Shown here in pieces: positions 7,673-18,252 of a stretch of 31,759 nucleotides of DNA (the first letter of the stretch is position 1; every line of letters starts with the position of its first letter). A program made the translations under genes and the position numbers. The DNA is taken from the NCBI GenBank assembly GCA_030374735.1, contig JASCIV010000213.1, forward strand, positions 1-31,759, given 5' to 3'. This DNA comes from Gracilaria caudata. Lineage: Eukaryota; Rhodophyta; Florideophyceae; Gracilariales; Gracilariaceae. The notes under the pieces were generated by a model, which was not told where the DNA came from, did not search any database, and saw only the letters and a list, made by a program, of their open reading frames with translations.

Positions 7673-10061
7673 TCAGAGCTGGATTTTTTGCTCCTCGCTA
7701 ACTACAACATGGGGTCTCTGCGATAGCTTCCTGGCAGCCTTCTGCTCCTTCGCGTCCACAAGTTTCATGATGGCTACAGCCGGCGGGAATCCTTTTTCCA
7801 AAAGTCCGTACCAAGCTGGATCGATGTGTGCATGAGCAAACGCCTTGAACTTGGTCTTGATGTCCCCGGAGCTCATAACTAACTGTCTTCTGATCAAATC
7901 CCCTGCTTTCTTCTCAGAATCATGTACATTCAAGCTAAACTTGCCTTGCACGAAGCTTCGTATTTGTGCTTCTTCGTATCCTGCCTTGCTGAACATCATC
8001 ACAAATGATCGAATAATTGCAGGCGCTTCCGCCCGCAGGGCAAGGAAAGCATCCACACACATGCTCACAAACCTATCCCAAATCTTCAACTCCTTAAAAA
8101 CGGCCTCCATCTGTGGCGCAATCGCGATTCGAGGTCCATCGATTGGTGGACTGGTACCCATCAGGAAGCCGAAGTCAATATGTAAAACATACTGATCATC
8201 TTTAACCAAGACATTGTCGAAATGTCGGTCTCTCCCTCTGTGTTACAACACAGCGATGCAGTGAAAAACAAGAGTGTTACAGAAAACGGTTAGTATAAGC
8301 CAAGCATACGAGAAAAGTGAAGTATGTCGCATAAACTTACCCGCAGATATAAGCTCCAATGTAAGATCCGACTGTAGAACGAAGAATATCTTCAACTCGC
8401 TCGGGGTCCGAACCAAACCGATTTCTCCAGTTCACCCAGTTATAATCCTTCAGTGGAATGAGTCCAGTCATAGCCTCCATGAATCCCCGTGTTGGAGATG
8501 TCGGGAAAACCTCATAGCAAAAGCTATACGGTGGCTTCTCATACTTGGGTTTAATGAGACTTGATGACTCCCAGATGTGGTTGAATACTTGAAACATGAC
8601 CTCCACACCCAAGTCCTGCATAAGATTATCCCCTTCTTTGATCAAAATCCCAGGAGGCAGGATGATATGGTCGCTATCTTCGTCTAAATCGGCATTTTCC
8701 ATGGGTACTCTCAATTCGACTATCATAGGGCGCGCGATGCTCGAGAACACTTTGCGAACGACGACAGAGCCAATGACCGAACTGTCCTGACGCACGTCGT
8801 TGATTTCCATTGTAGAAATCACTGATCTCGGTGTCAACAAGTCGCTCGCAAAGTCTGCTGACGACGAACCAAAGCTTGTTGATGACGCGTTATCACTCGC
8901 AGCAGTATCATCCGACAAGAATTTGGAGAAGTCCAGATTAACTTGCGCATTAAGACCGCCGCAGTACAAAGGATGCGTGATAGCACGATATCCATAGCGA
9001 TAGCCCTTTTCAACATCGCGAACATACGCAGTGCTTGTCCAGAACTCGAAGCTCTGCAAATCAATCATATCCATTGGGAGCTGCACCTCAATTTGTTTGA
9101 TTGCAATTGGTTGCTGCCCAAGCTCACACCACGAAGTAATGACCTTATTAGTATTGATCTTACAACGACAGTGACCAGCATCCTCACGCTGCAAAGCCAT
9201 TCGGCATTGGTATACTCGCTTCTTCGAATCCACAAACTTCGAGGAGTGGCCGCCAACTTTATGTATCAAGCCATGGTCCAGCATTCGTTGAGCGAGCGCA
9301 ACAGCATCACTTCTAGACCTGAAATTGGCACGTTCCATAATACCATCAACCAGTTCAGTGCCAAAAAAGGCGCCCCTGAAAGGACGCATAAACCAATTGA
9401 TGGTGCGAATGTGAATGCCGTGTTCGGGATGCAGTACACGTCGCATTGCGAAACTGAAGAGAGTCTTCTTGTCCTCTAACCAGCCAGCGACTTGCTTGCT
9501 GTCAGCGAGACGAAACGAAGCAGAATCAGCTTGTGAGAGAGCGCTCGACGAGGGGGTTCCGGACTTTTCGCGAGCATAGTCATCGAGCGCATGTCTGGCA
9601 GATTGGTAACAATCTCTTCGATGAACGAGTTTGACGTTCCACTGCTGAGCGAAAGCAGGATTGCGAATCAACAGTAAAAAGCGCAACTTGATACCGCGAC
9701 AGGCAGCAACGCGCATGCGCAGAACAGACACCAGTTTTATGTAGTTCTGACGGTGAGTGGGTGACTCGCCAATGCGGTGTATCGCAGCCAAGATGAGCGG
9801 TAGCAGACGGAAAATGGCGACATTATTGGCGGCAAGAAGGGCCTCGTGCGTTAGGTTGTCCTCGAGGTCAGGAGCTAACAAAAGGTTTACCAGGTGACCC
9901 GGATGAAGCTCAAATGCATTAAAGGTGGTCCGCAACATGGTGGCCGACGACAAACGATTAAGACGACGAAGGTCATTCTCTGAAGAATCCTCCGACTGAC
10001 TCACGGAAGAAGTGACAAGCTGGGGGGCACTGCCCGCCGACTCTTGCTGGTCCTGAGTCAT
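7673..10061 (-). CDS. DEP-domain phosphatidylinositol 3/4-kinase (one intron)
   Basis: Join of exon 1 (10061-8341) and exon 2 (8237-7673), 761 aa. A helical region lies at ~40-165 and a DEP domain at ~203-290 (HIRTINWFMRPFRGAFFGTELVDG... then the QRMLDHGLIHKVG segment). The PI3/PI4-kinase domain occupies ~435-740: GILIKEGDNLMQD (471-483) replaces the usual KxGDDLRQD, the catalytic loop GGRDRHFDN (574-582) has Asp, Arg, His and Asn, and the metal site HIDFG is at 593-597. It should phosphorylate inositol lipids at a membrane; the position (3 or 4) cannot be read from sequence. Splicing rejoins ..AYICG|GRDRH.., exactly the family motif; unspliced mRNA stops one codon after the donor. The ATG at 10061 has a good context (TCACCATGA). 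No C2, Ras-binding or PIK helical domain is recognisable. Confidence 0.88.
8238..8340 (-). other. intron of the PI-kinase gene (103 nt)
   Basis: On the minus strand: donor GTAAGT at 8340-8335, branch-point consensus TACTAAC at 8295-8289, acceptor ACACAG ending at 8238. Removal joins GG|A into a Gly codon and restores the catalytic loop Y-I-C-G-G-R-D-R-H. All three signals are near-perfect, so this is the best-supported intron here. Confidence 0.93.
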
Positions 10062-10221
10062 GGTGATGTAAACAGATTGCGGTGTGGCTTGCGGTGTGGC
10101 TTGCAGCGTGGACTACGCGTTGCAAGCACCTCCAGCAGTAGCTACCTTCGTAAGTCCACAAACAGAGCCTGACGTTCAAACTGGTATGGGAATGAAAGCA
10201 GTCGAATGAAATTGGCGCTCG

Positions 10222-10707
10222 TCACAACGCTAACAGAGCACTTCGGGACATGAAAAACATGTGTACGTTAAGAAGAGACCAGTACATACCATCTCGCCTG
10301 GTCAGGTTTGTTGCGTTTGAAGGTTTTTGAAGTGGTCCAAATGGTCCAGATTGGTTGTCGACCAGTAAAGTATAGCAGCATGTATTTCTCTGCCTGGCTT
10401 CTTTGCTGCGCGACACATGGCATTTGCTGCACGCGGGCAATGATGCAACAGCGCTGTGTGCTGGACCGTTGTCTGTGCAAAGCGGCGCCGGCTCGCCAGT
10501 CTCGAAGTGTCCATCGTTTGCACGTTCCGCTTCTTCTCTCTCTTCTTTTACGCAATTAAGCATCTTGTGGAGCGTTTCGCACGGATTATCATACTCTGGA
10601 ACCAGCGAGAACTTGAGGTTGCGTTGTTTTTTCATCGTTTCGCAGTAGAAAGGCGCGACAACGGTCGAGATCGGCGTTTGAGCCACGCAGACCGTTTTGA
10701 TTGGCAT
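10222..10707 (-). CDS. hypothetical small protein (uncertain)
   Basis: A 161-aa open frame from the ATG at 10707; an ATG at 10635 would give 137 aa beginning MKKQRNLKFSLVPEYDNP. There is a short charged helix-like segment (CVKEEREEAERAND) and a Cys/Arg patch (CSKCHVSRSKEARQR). No family is recognised. A possible intron donor GTATGT lies near the 3' end (about 10290), which would change the last residues. It would be transcribed divergently from exportin-5. Length and composition make it possible, but nothing confirms coding. Confidence 0.3.
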   Translation of the reverse strand: MPIKTVCVAQTPISTVVAPFYCETMKKQRNLKFSLVPEYDNPCETLHKMLNCVKEEREEAERANDGHFETGEPAPLCTDNGPAHSAVASLPACSKCHVSRSKEARQRNTCCYTLLVDNQSGPFGPLQKPSNATNLTRRDGMYWSLLNVHMFFMSRSALLAL

Positions 10708-11000
10708 ATTTTCCGTAACGGGGCAAGGAGTACGTGGCACGGACCCGCAGCCTTTTCCCCCTCAGCGGCTCTGCAGAATTTGCGCTTGGCAGTTGTGCCG
10801 AGCCTCGGCCGGACGCGGAGCATACAGAGCAGCGACGGATCAACGTGTACACGTGAAGGCTCACTGAGGGTTGCTGAGCGTGCGGGCAGACGAGTTGGCG
10901 CGAAATTACGAAACAAACCTGAAAGCGGTGCGCAGGGCGGCACCGCTGCAGCGGCTGCACGCGTTCGCGCTCGCCCAAAACGCAGCGGCGCGAGTGCAGC

Positions 11001-11013
11001 ATAAAAGTTATCT
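11001..11013 (+). promoter_or_regulatory. TATA-like element ATAAAAGTTATCT upstream of exportin-5
   Basis: ATAAAAGTTATCT lies about 200 nt before the exportin ATG. Nearly the same string, TATAAAAAGTTATCT, lies in front of the phosphatase gene at 27405-27419 on the minus strand. The match suggests a shared core promoter. If transcription starts just downstream, the leader would contain a short upstream ORF beginning at the ATG at 11066. Confidence 0.4.
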
Positions 11014-11213
11014 ACAAGGGCAGATATCTTGATATCTCTGTCCTGTGCGCTGCCATCCCACTAGAATGCGCGCCACGACGGTAGACGTTGTACCACACCC
11101 CACATCTGCCGCCCCTTCGAACGGTTTTGAACCCAATCTGCCCTCTCACCCCCTCCACTTTTCGTGCTCGCGTCGCGCCGCTTTGTCTTTTCCGACGCTT
11201 GTTGCCGTTCGCC

Positions 11214-14200
11214 ATGTCGGACGACGCCGCTATACTGGACGCCGCAAAGGACGCGCTTCGTCAGCTGCATCAGGGCAACCCATTGCAGATCAAGGAAGCC
11301 GAAGCCGCGCTCAACCGCATCTCCGCCTCGCTTAACCCGCAGGCAGCGCTTGCACTTGCCGATCGCTTGCTTCATCCTCAACCTCATTCTCGCGCCAGTC
11401 CCGCCGAAACCATGCATGCGTTTCACCTACTCGAGCAACGCGTTCTTCCCCCGTTCACCGACTTGCCGGAGCCATTTCGTCTGCATGTCCGTCAGTTTGC
11501 ATTGAGATTGGTCGCTCCAAATCCTCTGTATTCGTCATTGCATACCAACAAGGCCGTTTCGTTTCTTGCCGCATTGGCTGTACGGGAGTGGCCTCAGCGA
11601 TATCAGAATTTCATTAGCGACGTGATTGCCATGCCTGCGCACATTGGCTGTCGAATACTCACTCATATCTCCGATGATATCTATGCGTTTCACTCTTCTA
11701 TACATCAAAAGCGCTTACATGAACTTCGTCATGCCATGGCTCTCACTCTCTCAACCACACTTCCGTTCATCACTTCTGCCGCCGACAACTTTCACAACAC
11801 TGCCAATTCAAATGCTCTTCTTTCCGCCGTGCAATGCATTCGATCTTTTCTGCCTTGGGCCTCACCCAACGTTCTGTTCTCAATGCGTGTTCCTCATGCG
11901 TGCTTCATGCTGGTTTCGAACCCACGCGATGAGGTCAGAAACGAAGTTTTAAACGCCCTTTTTGATTTTGTCGGAAGAACCTTTCCGTCAACAGTTGCTG
12001 CAGAAGATGGTGTCAATCCAAACACGGCGTTTCGAGAGGTCTTTTTTGGGCTTCTCAATGTTGTCGTACAAACTCCTCTGCTACTTGCTCCACTCTCGCG
12101 CAGTCTTGTGCCGCCTACTGACGCGTTTCCACCGCTAAAAGAGGCATGGTTCAAATCTCAACCGTTGAACTCGGTAGATGAGGAGGCTCACGAGTTCACA
12201 ATAAAGTTCTTCGAGGTACTCTCGAAGCTTGGCACCACTCATTTTGCGCGCTCCTTTCTAGGCTGCAATTGTCATCCGAAAGAACTGTCGAACAATGATC
12301 GCGAACTTGGCGCAGCGTTTGTCGATTTAATGGCAGCCGCATTGTCGTGCCCTTCCTATGTGTTAAGAGAAACAGTCTACAACTTCTTTACTTCGATGAC
12401 TGGTCATATCTCTAAAAAGCAGCTCCGCTGTGAACTTGCTTCGTTTCTTGTCACTCGCTTTCTGTATGCAGCCAGTGCCGGCGTGTTGAAGTTTTCATTT
12501 TATCCTGACGTGGAGCTGTATAAAGAGGTTGACTACGGTGGAGATGATATATCGTTCAGAGTGGCCCGCAGGAAAATCAATGGACTGATGTATGGCGCAC
12601 TTCGGGCCGTTGCTCAAATTCTGCCGGAGGTGAGTGCACTGTTCGTACTCTCTCGGTTGATACGTTTGATTTCGCAGCCCACGCCATGTGCAAGATATAT
12701 CAGCACTGCTGGGCCGCGCGAAGTTGGGATCGTGTGCCCTGATTCCACCAGTCAAAGTTGGAATTTTGGGGACTTTGTCAGAGACAAGAGAGCTTGGCGA
12801 TATTGTATAGATACAATATGCCCTGCTCTCGATGCCATATGTCACGTCGCTTCGGACAAAGTCTCGGCGGATGTTAAGACCCAAATAACCGCCCTTCAAA
12901 GGCAAGCATTTGAAGTCATCATCGCTTGGAACGAAGTGGATATGGTCGTACCTAAGATCCACGTGCTGCGAGTATTGTTTTTGCTGTACTCAACAGACCC
13001 GTCAAAACTCGATGCCTGCATTGAAACACTTGGAAGTTTAATTGACAACAACAGTACGCCCAGCTCAATACGGTCCCGGGCGTGTCTTTCGTTGCGTGTA
13101 GTTTATCAACGGTTGTGTCGTTCCAAGGACGCTCATATTGGTCGATTCGCGAATATGTTATGCGACTATGCGGTGAGCACTTTATTGAACCCTAAGTTTC
13201 GTGAGCAGGACAAACTGCAGCTTATGGAGGCAAGCGTATCGTATGTCATGTCTATACCGGATGTAAAGGAGGCCGAACATAAAATTGAGCGTATGTTAAT
13301 GCCGTTGGTTAACACGCTTTCTTCTGCTATGGCTCTTTCTGTACATCAATCTCCTAACACGTTTTTGGAGTTTCTTGTGAAGGGACCTGAAGAGGATGTA
13401 TCACCGATTCTGTGCGCATTTTGCGTACTGGCAAGCAGCATGCACCAAATATCTCGCCCTATAGCCAAGCGCTCCAAAGCAGGTCTCACTACTGGTATAC
13501 TGTCGCATGCTATTGCCCCAAAGGCCGTTGACGTTGCCAGCATGATGCTTTCCACTCTGCATGGCTTCTTTAATCCAGCCAAATTTCGCCGTGACAACAC
13601 TGATAAACTTCGCCGTAACGTTTTGTTGCCGACATGCAAATATTTGGTTCACGTTGTCAACTTGGACAACCCAGATGTGTTAAAGAGAGTCGCAGACGAA
13701 CACGATTCATACGAAGAAAGGCAAGCGGCTTTCAGAGAAGGACCCACAGTTCAAGAACAACGATGCTATGAGATTCTGTGCAGCTACGGGATCGATCCGC
13801 CTGATTCCCAGTTTGCTTGGATCCGTGAAACGCTTAACTCCTTGAGAACTAGCGGGTACGAAATCGTTCGTGCGTGTGTCTTGTCGGGTGTGACAAAATC
13901 TCCGAAGCACTTGTCAGTGATTCTCGGAGCCTTGTGTACAGATTTTCAGTGCATGGAAACATTTCATCTACTGGGGCTTATATCTCGTGTTCTCTGTCCA
14001 CTGTTTTCATTTTCCGTTGTTTCTACAGACCCATCTTTCTTGGAACAAGTTGCCAAGTCTAATGTTCCGAAGCTTCTTCTGCGCGCCAGAGAGCTCATTG
14101 ACGCTTCGATCAAGGGAGCACAAACGTCTAGCGACTCCTCCGCTCTGGACATATCTCGAGATTTTGGAAGATCGTGGCTGCGTAGAGCTGCAGTGAATTT

Positions 14201-14873
14201 GATTACGGGAATGTATCCATCGGTTCGTGATCGGAAAGATTCCTCTGGAGCTCAGGTCGAGGAATACTTTCCTCCACAGTTCCAAGTTCCTGTCCTTGGG
14301 GACGCACTTACTGCTTTGTGGATCACGGCCTGCAGTCCTGGACATGACGCAAATGACAAGAGCTCTTTCCGTTATTCTTTCAGCACTGTTTCTCTCGCTG
14401 CCGAAGTTTCTCCACGCTCTAGCTTCCAGTTTTTCGGACCACTCTTGGAGGTTTCGTTCGGAGCGGCTGTTCTTACCGTGGGTGAAGCAAACACATCTAT
14501 AGATGCACCTGTTGGGGCTATGCTTTCGATTATTAGGAAATGGCCAGCTGAAAGCGGACGGAAACTATACTCCACTCTCGGGCAAAATGGAGTCCTGCAG
14601 GGATGGGTTAGTGACTGCATTCAGGAGATAGCGACAACCGATCAAGTGAGCAAACCGAAAAAGCACAAACAGCTCTTGCGTGATCTTGTGAATCGAATCG
14701 CAGATCATGAAGGGACCGTAACTAGAAGAGAGACAAAGGTCAATGTGCTTCCCGAAAAACTAGTGGCCATTAACACAAAACGAAGAGCCAAACGAGAAAG
14801 AGGCGACTTGGATGAGCTCGAGTTAGGGGACGGTGCTCTCGATAGTCTCTTTGGTGAAGGTGATCCCCTGTAA
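11214..14873 (+). CDS. XPO5: exportin-5-like nuclear export receptor
   Basis: 1219 aa, uninterrupted, close to the ~1200 aa of animal exportin-5 and plant HASTY. These karyopherin-β HEAT-repeat proteins carry structured RNA (pre-miRNA, tRNA) and some proteins out of the nucleus with Ran-GTP. The N-terminal exportin region shows the diagnostic order: HLLEQRVLPPF (71-81), then NKAVSFLAALAVREWPQRYQNF (112-133), matching the REWPQ(H/R)(W/Y) block of XPO5, then ILTHISDDIYAFHSSIHQKRLHELRHAM, matching its LAEDV...QRRRDI segment. The rest is helical without obvious motifs. The C-terminus is Lys-rich, then acidic (DLDELELGDGALDSLF). The frame is open upstream to a TTG at 11088, but the first in-frame ATG is 11214 (TTCGCCATGTCG). 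Another exportin of this superfamily is the main alternative. Confidence 0.82.
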   Translation: MSDDAAILDAAKDALRQLHQGNPLQIKEAEAALNRISASLNPQAALALADRLLHPQPHSRASPAETMHAFHLLEQRVLPPFTDLPEPFRLHVRQFALRLVAPNPLYSSLHTNKAVSFLAALAVREWPQRYQNFISDVIAMPAHIGCRILTHISDDIYAFHSSIHQKRLHELRHAMALTLSTTLPFITSAADNFHNTANSNALLSAVQCIRSFLPWASPNVLFSMRVPHACFMLVSNPRDEVRNEVLNALFDFVGRTFPSTVAAEDGVNPNTAFREVFFGLLNVVVQTPLLLAPLSRSLVPPTDAFPPLKEAWFKSQPLNSVDEEAHEFTIKFFEVLSKLGTTHFARSFLGCNCHPKELSNNDRELGAAFVDLMAAALSCPSYVLRETVYNFFTSMTGHISKKQLRCELASFLVTRFLYAASAGVLKFSFYPDVELYKEVDYGGDDISFRVARRKINGLMYGALRAVAQILPEVSALFVLSRLIRLISQPTPCARYISTAGPREVGIVCPDSTSQSWNFGDFVRDKRAWRYCIDTICPALDAICHVASDKVSADVKTQITALQRQAFEVIIAWNEVDMVVPKIHVLRVLFLLYSTDPSKLDACIETLGSLIDNNSTPSSIRSRACLSLRVVYQRLCRSKDAHIGRFANMLCDYAVSTLLNPKFREQDKLQLMEASVSYVMSIPDVKEAEHKIERMLMPLVNTLSSAMALSVHQSPNTFLEFLVKGPEEDVSPILCAFCVLASSMHQISRPIAKRSKAGLTTGILSHAIAPKAVDVASMMLSTLHGFFNPAKFRRDNTDKLRRNVLLPTCKYLVHVVNLDNPDVLKRVADEHDSYEERQAAFREGPTVQEQRCYEILCSYGIDPPDSQFAWIRETLNSLRTSGYEIVRACVLSGVTKSPKHLSVILGALCTDFQCMETFHLLGLISRVLCPLFSFSVVSTDPSFLEQVAKSNVPKLLLRARELIDASIKGAQTSSDSSALDISRDFGRSWLRRAAVNLITGMYPSVRDRKDSSGAQVEEYFPPQFQVPVLGDALTALWITACSPGHDANDKSSFRYSFSTVSLAAEVSPRSSFQFFGPLLEVSFGAAVLTVGEANTSIDAPVGAMLSIIRKWPAESGRKLYSTLGQNGVLQGWVSDCIQEIATTDQVSKPKKHKQLLRDLVNRIADHEGTVTRRETKVNVLPEKLVAINTKRRAKRERGDLDELELGDGALDSLFGEGDPL

Positions 14874-15489
14874 CTTAACATGATTGACTGACAAGCTAAC
14901 TGATCAACGAAAACTTCTAACACAATACGCTGTGAAGAGCACACACTCACCCCTTTAAACACACAAGAATGTTCTGAATACTCTTGCACTACCGTCTCAA
15001 GTCCAGAGCCCAGAGCCAGCGAAGGGCGAGACGCGCCAGCGGCGAAATAGGTAGCCGATAAGAGTCTCAGCGCCAAGTTAATTTCTCTCTCTTTCTCTGT
15101 CTACGAACGCGTGCGTCAATTACTCGCACGCGGGGTTTGCTAAAGACCCGAACACCCACAACACCTCTATATCGCAGCCACCAACTACAAATCAATAGCT
15201 GTGCTATACTCACTCGACGCAAGGTAGAGGTCCCGTCTACCTTGAGTCTTTCAACCAACCGAATTCCTTTCTGCGATCTTCGAAATACCCTTCTGCTACG
15301 AATTGATATAGGATCTCTTGAGAAGTAGTCTCTTTCACTTTGGATACACTTCTGCTGCAGAAACACGAAGTGCGAATCATAATGATTCATCAACTTCTTA
15401 TCGCTATCGGCGATGCAAACAATCAAACCATCTCTTGAAGAAAGTCGGCAAGTTTAGTTAACTTTTAGTTCATGCAGATTGCAAAACAT
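14874..15489. other. intergenic spacer between convergent genes
   Basis: 3' flanks of exportin-5 (+) and the Gly-rich gene (-). A 119-codon frame on the minus strand (15067-15426) starts at TTG and looks like no known protein. No canonical AATAAA was seen close to either stop. Confidence 0.5.
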
Positions 15490-16440
15490 TCATGAATAAG
15501 GCAAATCCATTCGCTTCGAAAGATAGCGGAATCGCGGATGCCTTCTTTCTTGGGACCTAGTTGGAATAACAACATCCCGTTGAGAAATCCCAGCTGCACT
15601 TCCAGATCCACTTCCACCGACACCTGTGGCACTTGTGGTCCCTCCCTCCCCGGCACTACCTAGTGCAATCCCCATTCCGAGTATCGGAAAGGTACCATCT
15701 GCGTTTGCGGAGCTAATGCCGGCATCAGAACCGCCGCTGCTCCCTGCCGCTGCCCCTCCTTCTCCAACTGACAGCCCTGCAGTTCTCGTTCTTTTCGAAG
15801 AAGTATGCTCTCCATGACCTTGTCCAGCACCTTGCCCGCTCCCACCGTTCCCAGTCCCAATACCTGTCCCACCCCCTCCCGTCGCAGACTGTGAAGCGGA
15901 GCCGGCCCCCAATCCGTTGCTCAGCGCTGGTTGGGATGTGGCAAAGGTACCATGTAAGCCAAGTCCGGAAGACCCGTCCGCAGAATGACTACCTGAAGCA
16001 AATCCGAGACCTTCAGAGTCGGCCGCCAAAGCCTGAGTACTGGACGTGCCTGTTCCACCGATACCAGACCCAGCAGCATTCCCGACGGACCCACTTCCCC
16101 CTCCACCAGCTCCTCTTCGCATTCCGTTATTGTTAAATCCTCCCCCCATTCCTCCAGAAACCGAAAGTCCTCCTTCAGTCGCGGTTGACGCAGCGGAACC
16201 TCCTCCTTCTGATCCCCCTGCACCTATTCCTGCTGAAGCCCCATTCATTGTCCCTACCAATCCACCGCCAAATGACACGGAAAGAGGACCAGCCGAACCT
16301 GCAAATGATTGTGAACCGAGGTACGCGAGTCCACCTCCATCAGCCGCACCTCCTGTCCCGACAGTCTGTGAATAAACAGGTAAGATAAGCAGTGCAAGAA
16401 CCAGGAAACCACTCATGCCTTCAAATGGCAAACTCAACAT
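15490..16440 (-). CDS. secreted Gly/Ser-rich low-complexity protein
   Basis: 316 aa from the ATG at 16440 (the five-codon longer frame begins with GTG). Residues 1-25 form a signal peptide: hydrophobic core GFLVLALLILPVYS, likely cut before QTVGTGG. Residues ~26-290 are overwhelmingly Gly, Ser and Ala with Thr, in irregular GGGGSGS and GSGxGGTG strings without exact repeats. A short basic/aromatic tail, RSQERRHPRFRYLSKRMDLPYS, closes the protein. No enzyme domain. Composition and secretion fit a cell-wall, mucilage or extracellular structural protein; that is inference. A good TATA box lies 64 nt upstream of the ATG, as in a strongly expressed gene. Biased composition alone can mimic coding, but the signal peptide plus promoter argue for a real gene. 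Confidence 0.72.
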   Translation of the reverse strand: MLSLPFEGMSGFLVLALLILPVYSQTVGTGGAADGGGLAYLGSQSFAGSAGPLSVSFGGGLVGTMNGASAGIGAGGSEGGGSAASTATEGGLSVSGGMGGGFNNNGMRRGAGGGGSGSVGNAAGSGIGGTGTSSTQALAADSEGLGFASGSHSADGSSGLGLHGTFATSQPALSNGLGAGSASQSATGGGGTGIGTGNGGSGQGAGQGHGEHTSSKRTRTAGLSVGEGGAAAGSSGGSDAGISSANADGTFPILGMGIALGSAGEGGTTSATGVGGSGSGSAAGISQRDVVIPTRSQERRHPRFRYLSKRMDLPYS

Positions 16441-16503
16441 AGTTTGAAACCTCACACCAATAAGATGGATGGAAGTCAGGGAGCAAGTTGCAAAGCAGTG
16501 GAG

Positions 16504-16511
16504 CTTTTATA
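16504..16511 (-). promoter_or_regulatory. TATA box of the Gly-rich secreted protein gene
   Basis: TATAAAAG on the minus strand (CACTATAAAAGCTCC in context), 64-71 nt upstream of the ATG at 16440. This spacing would leave a leader of about 35-40 nt. Confidence 0.6.
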
Positions 16512-18071
16512 GTGCCTCTTTCCCTTTGTCCAACGGACAATGGCATATAAAATGTTGCTCGCATCGGTAAACAGAAAAACGAAGCATTGAGCCCCAAGAA
16601 AAAAGAACCTGTCTTCCAGTTCGTAATTCTGTTTTACAGAAGCTTACCGCCTTTGACCGCCGAAACGACAGGTTTAGTATTGTTGCCCCTGTTTTACTCT
16701 TCGAGAAGGAAACCTCTCAATGTAACTTAAAATCATCTGTACCCTTCCCTTTCCTTCGGGCGCAACTATTTTCGCGGAACTCTTGGCAATCGTTTTTGAG
16801 CTAAAAGACTCACTCTACTTCACGTGTATTTACGCTCTGATAGAAGTCCGAGAGGTATGATGTGCAAGTCTACAAGTACGAGTACACGTATTCTCAATAG
16901 GTATAGGGGTCTTTTGCTTTGTTTTACCGAAGTGAGAGCAACATGGCCAAAAGATTCCAATATCTTCCCATTCAAGAATGGATTCCTACAAGGAGCTCTC
17001 AGCATCTCACACATCAAAACCCTCAGCATATCTTTCCGGAAGGATTATGCAATTTGGCCCTTGTAAATGCTCGATGCGCTCAAAGCCAATTTGCGTCTAG
17101 CATTGTGCCTCATATATGTAACGTAGTTTTACACTTCAACTGCTTCCGAGAATCAGCTGTAAATCTGAACTGAAAGAAGCCTTTACGAAGAAGAAGAGGA
17201 CTTTCGAAAACTAAAAATGCGCAATATGGCAGAGTAGACAACAGGTCTGCTACTTCAAAACTAACCAGAGCGAGGGTTGGCAGACGACTACAACGCGGCA
17301 GAGACTGTCCAGCTCGCCGGGATAGTAGGAATGTTACTATGAATACATGATGAGGAACACTGCATTCAAAAGGAAAGAAAGAGGAGTTGCTACTCGCCTG
17401 TCCTCGGTGTCATTAGTACGTGACTGAAAAAGATGCCATGCATTAGGGAGCACCTGACCTCCGAAAGAAAAGTAAATGTTAACATCATGTCACTCAACTC
17501 AAGAGCAGTTGAACAATTGGACGAGACATTTATTATAATATATTCTCTCATGATCTCCGTATCGCTTTAGGTCTAAAGTTAGACTTTCTAAACCCAACAG
17601 CATCCCAACATTGGTGTTTGCAGCTGTTTGCTTCTTGCACCCGCCATTTGTGCCCATGCAATCTTTATACCTCTTGGCGTATTGAAACAATGCAAACAGC
17701 GCTATGATGAAACCTAGTTTCCTGTAGCACCAATCGAGGCCCATTCTCTCTCCCTCTTTATAGGACGAAGGCCCAATCTAAGCAGCCTCTGAAAGTCACG
17801 GATGTGAACGCGAAGAAAGCCAGGGAGCAAGGGTCGAAACCCTTAATCTCTGTTCATGAACATGCCTAAACTCGAACGTCGGAATCGATTTGAACGGTGC
17901 GAAACGCCTGCGGTCGGAAACACCTAAGATATCTAATACCTTCTCACCGTAGCACCGTAAGTGTAGTACGACTACTTGGTTGTGGTCAGTGGTTGCGATG
18001 TAGAGGTATTATAGGTCGTTGGGTCTTGAGCAAACCCACGTGTAGAAGCGGAATTAGCTTCATCGTTTCCA

Positions 18072-18092
18072 TATAAAGAGAGAGAGAGAGAA
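18072..18092 (+). repeat. TATAAA followed by (AG)n
   Basis: TATAAA at 18072-18077 runs directly into a dinucleotide AG tract of about seven units. It may be a core promoter element or simple sequence. Confidence 0.4.
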
Positions 18093-18252
18093 AGGCGTTG
18101 GAGAAGCGTCGGAGCAGCATGACAGCTCGACTGAGGACAGGGAGGTGAAGGTTGCGTGACGGGACAGTGACCGGCTAGTGACAACTGGCGGATGAAATAA
18201 ATATGCGAATGGAGTTTGTCAGCGACGTGACGACGCTCACAAATGCGTACAC

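Noticed and set aside
17499..17744. 81-codon minus-strand ORF with a hydrophobic N-terminus and a TATAAAG just upstream
   Set aside because: The TATA element is only 12-18 nt before the ATG, so a transcript would probably start after it; no homology recognised.
17828..17845. GGGTCGAAACCC-like string resembling a tRNA T-arm
   Set aside because: The loop is six rather than seven bases and no acceptor, D or anticodon arms could be placed around it.
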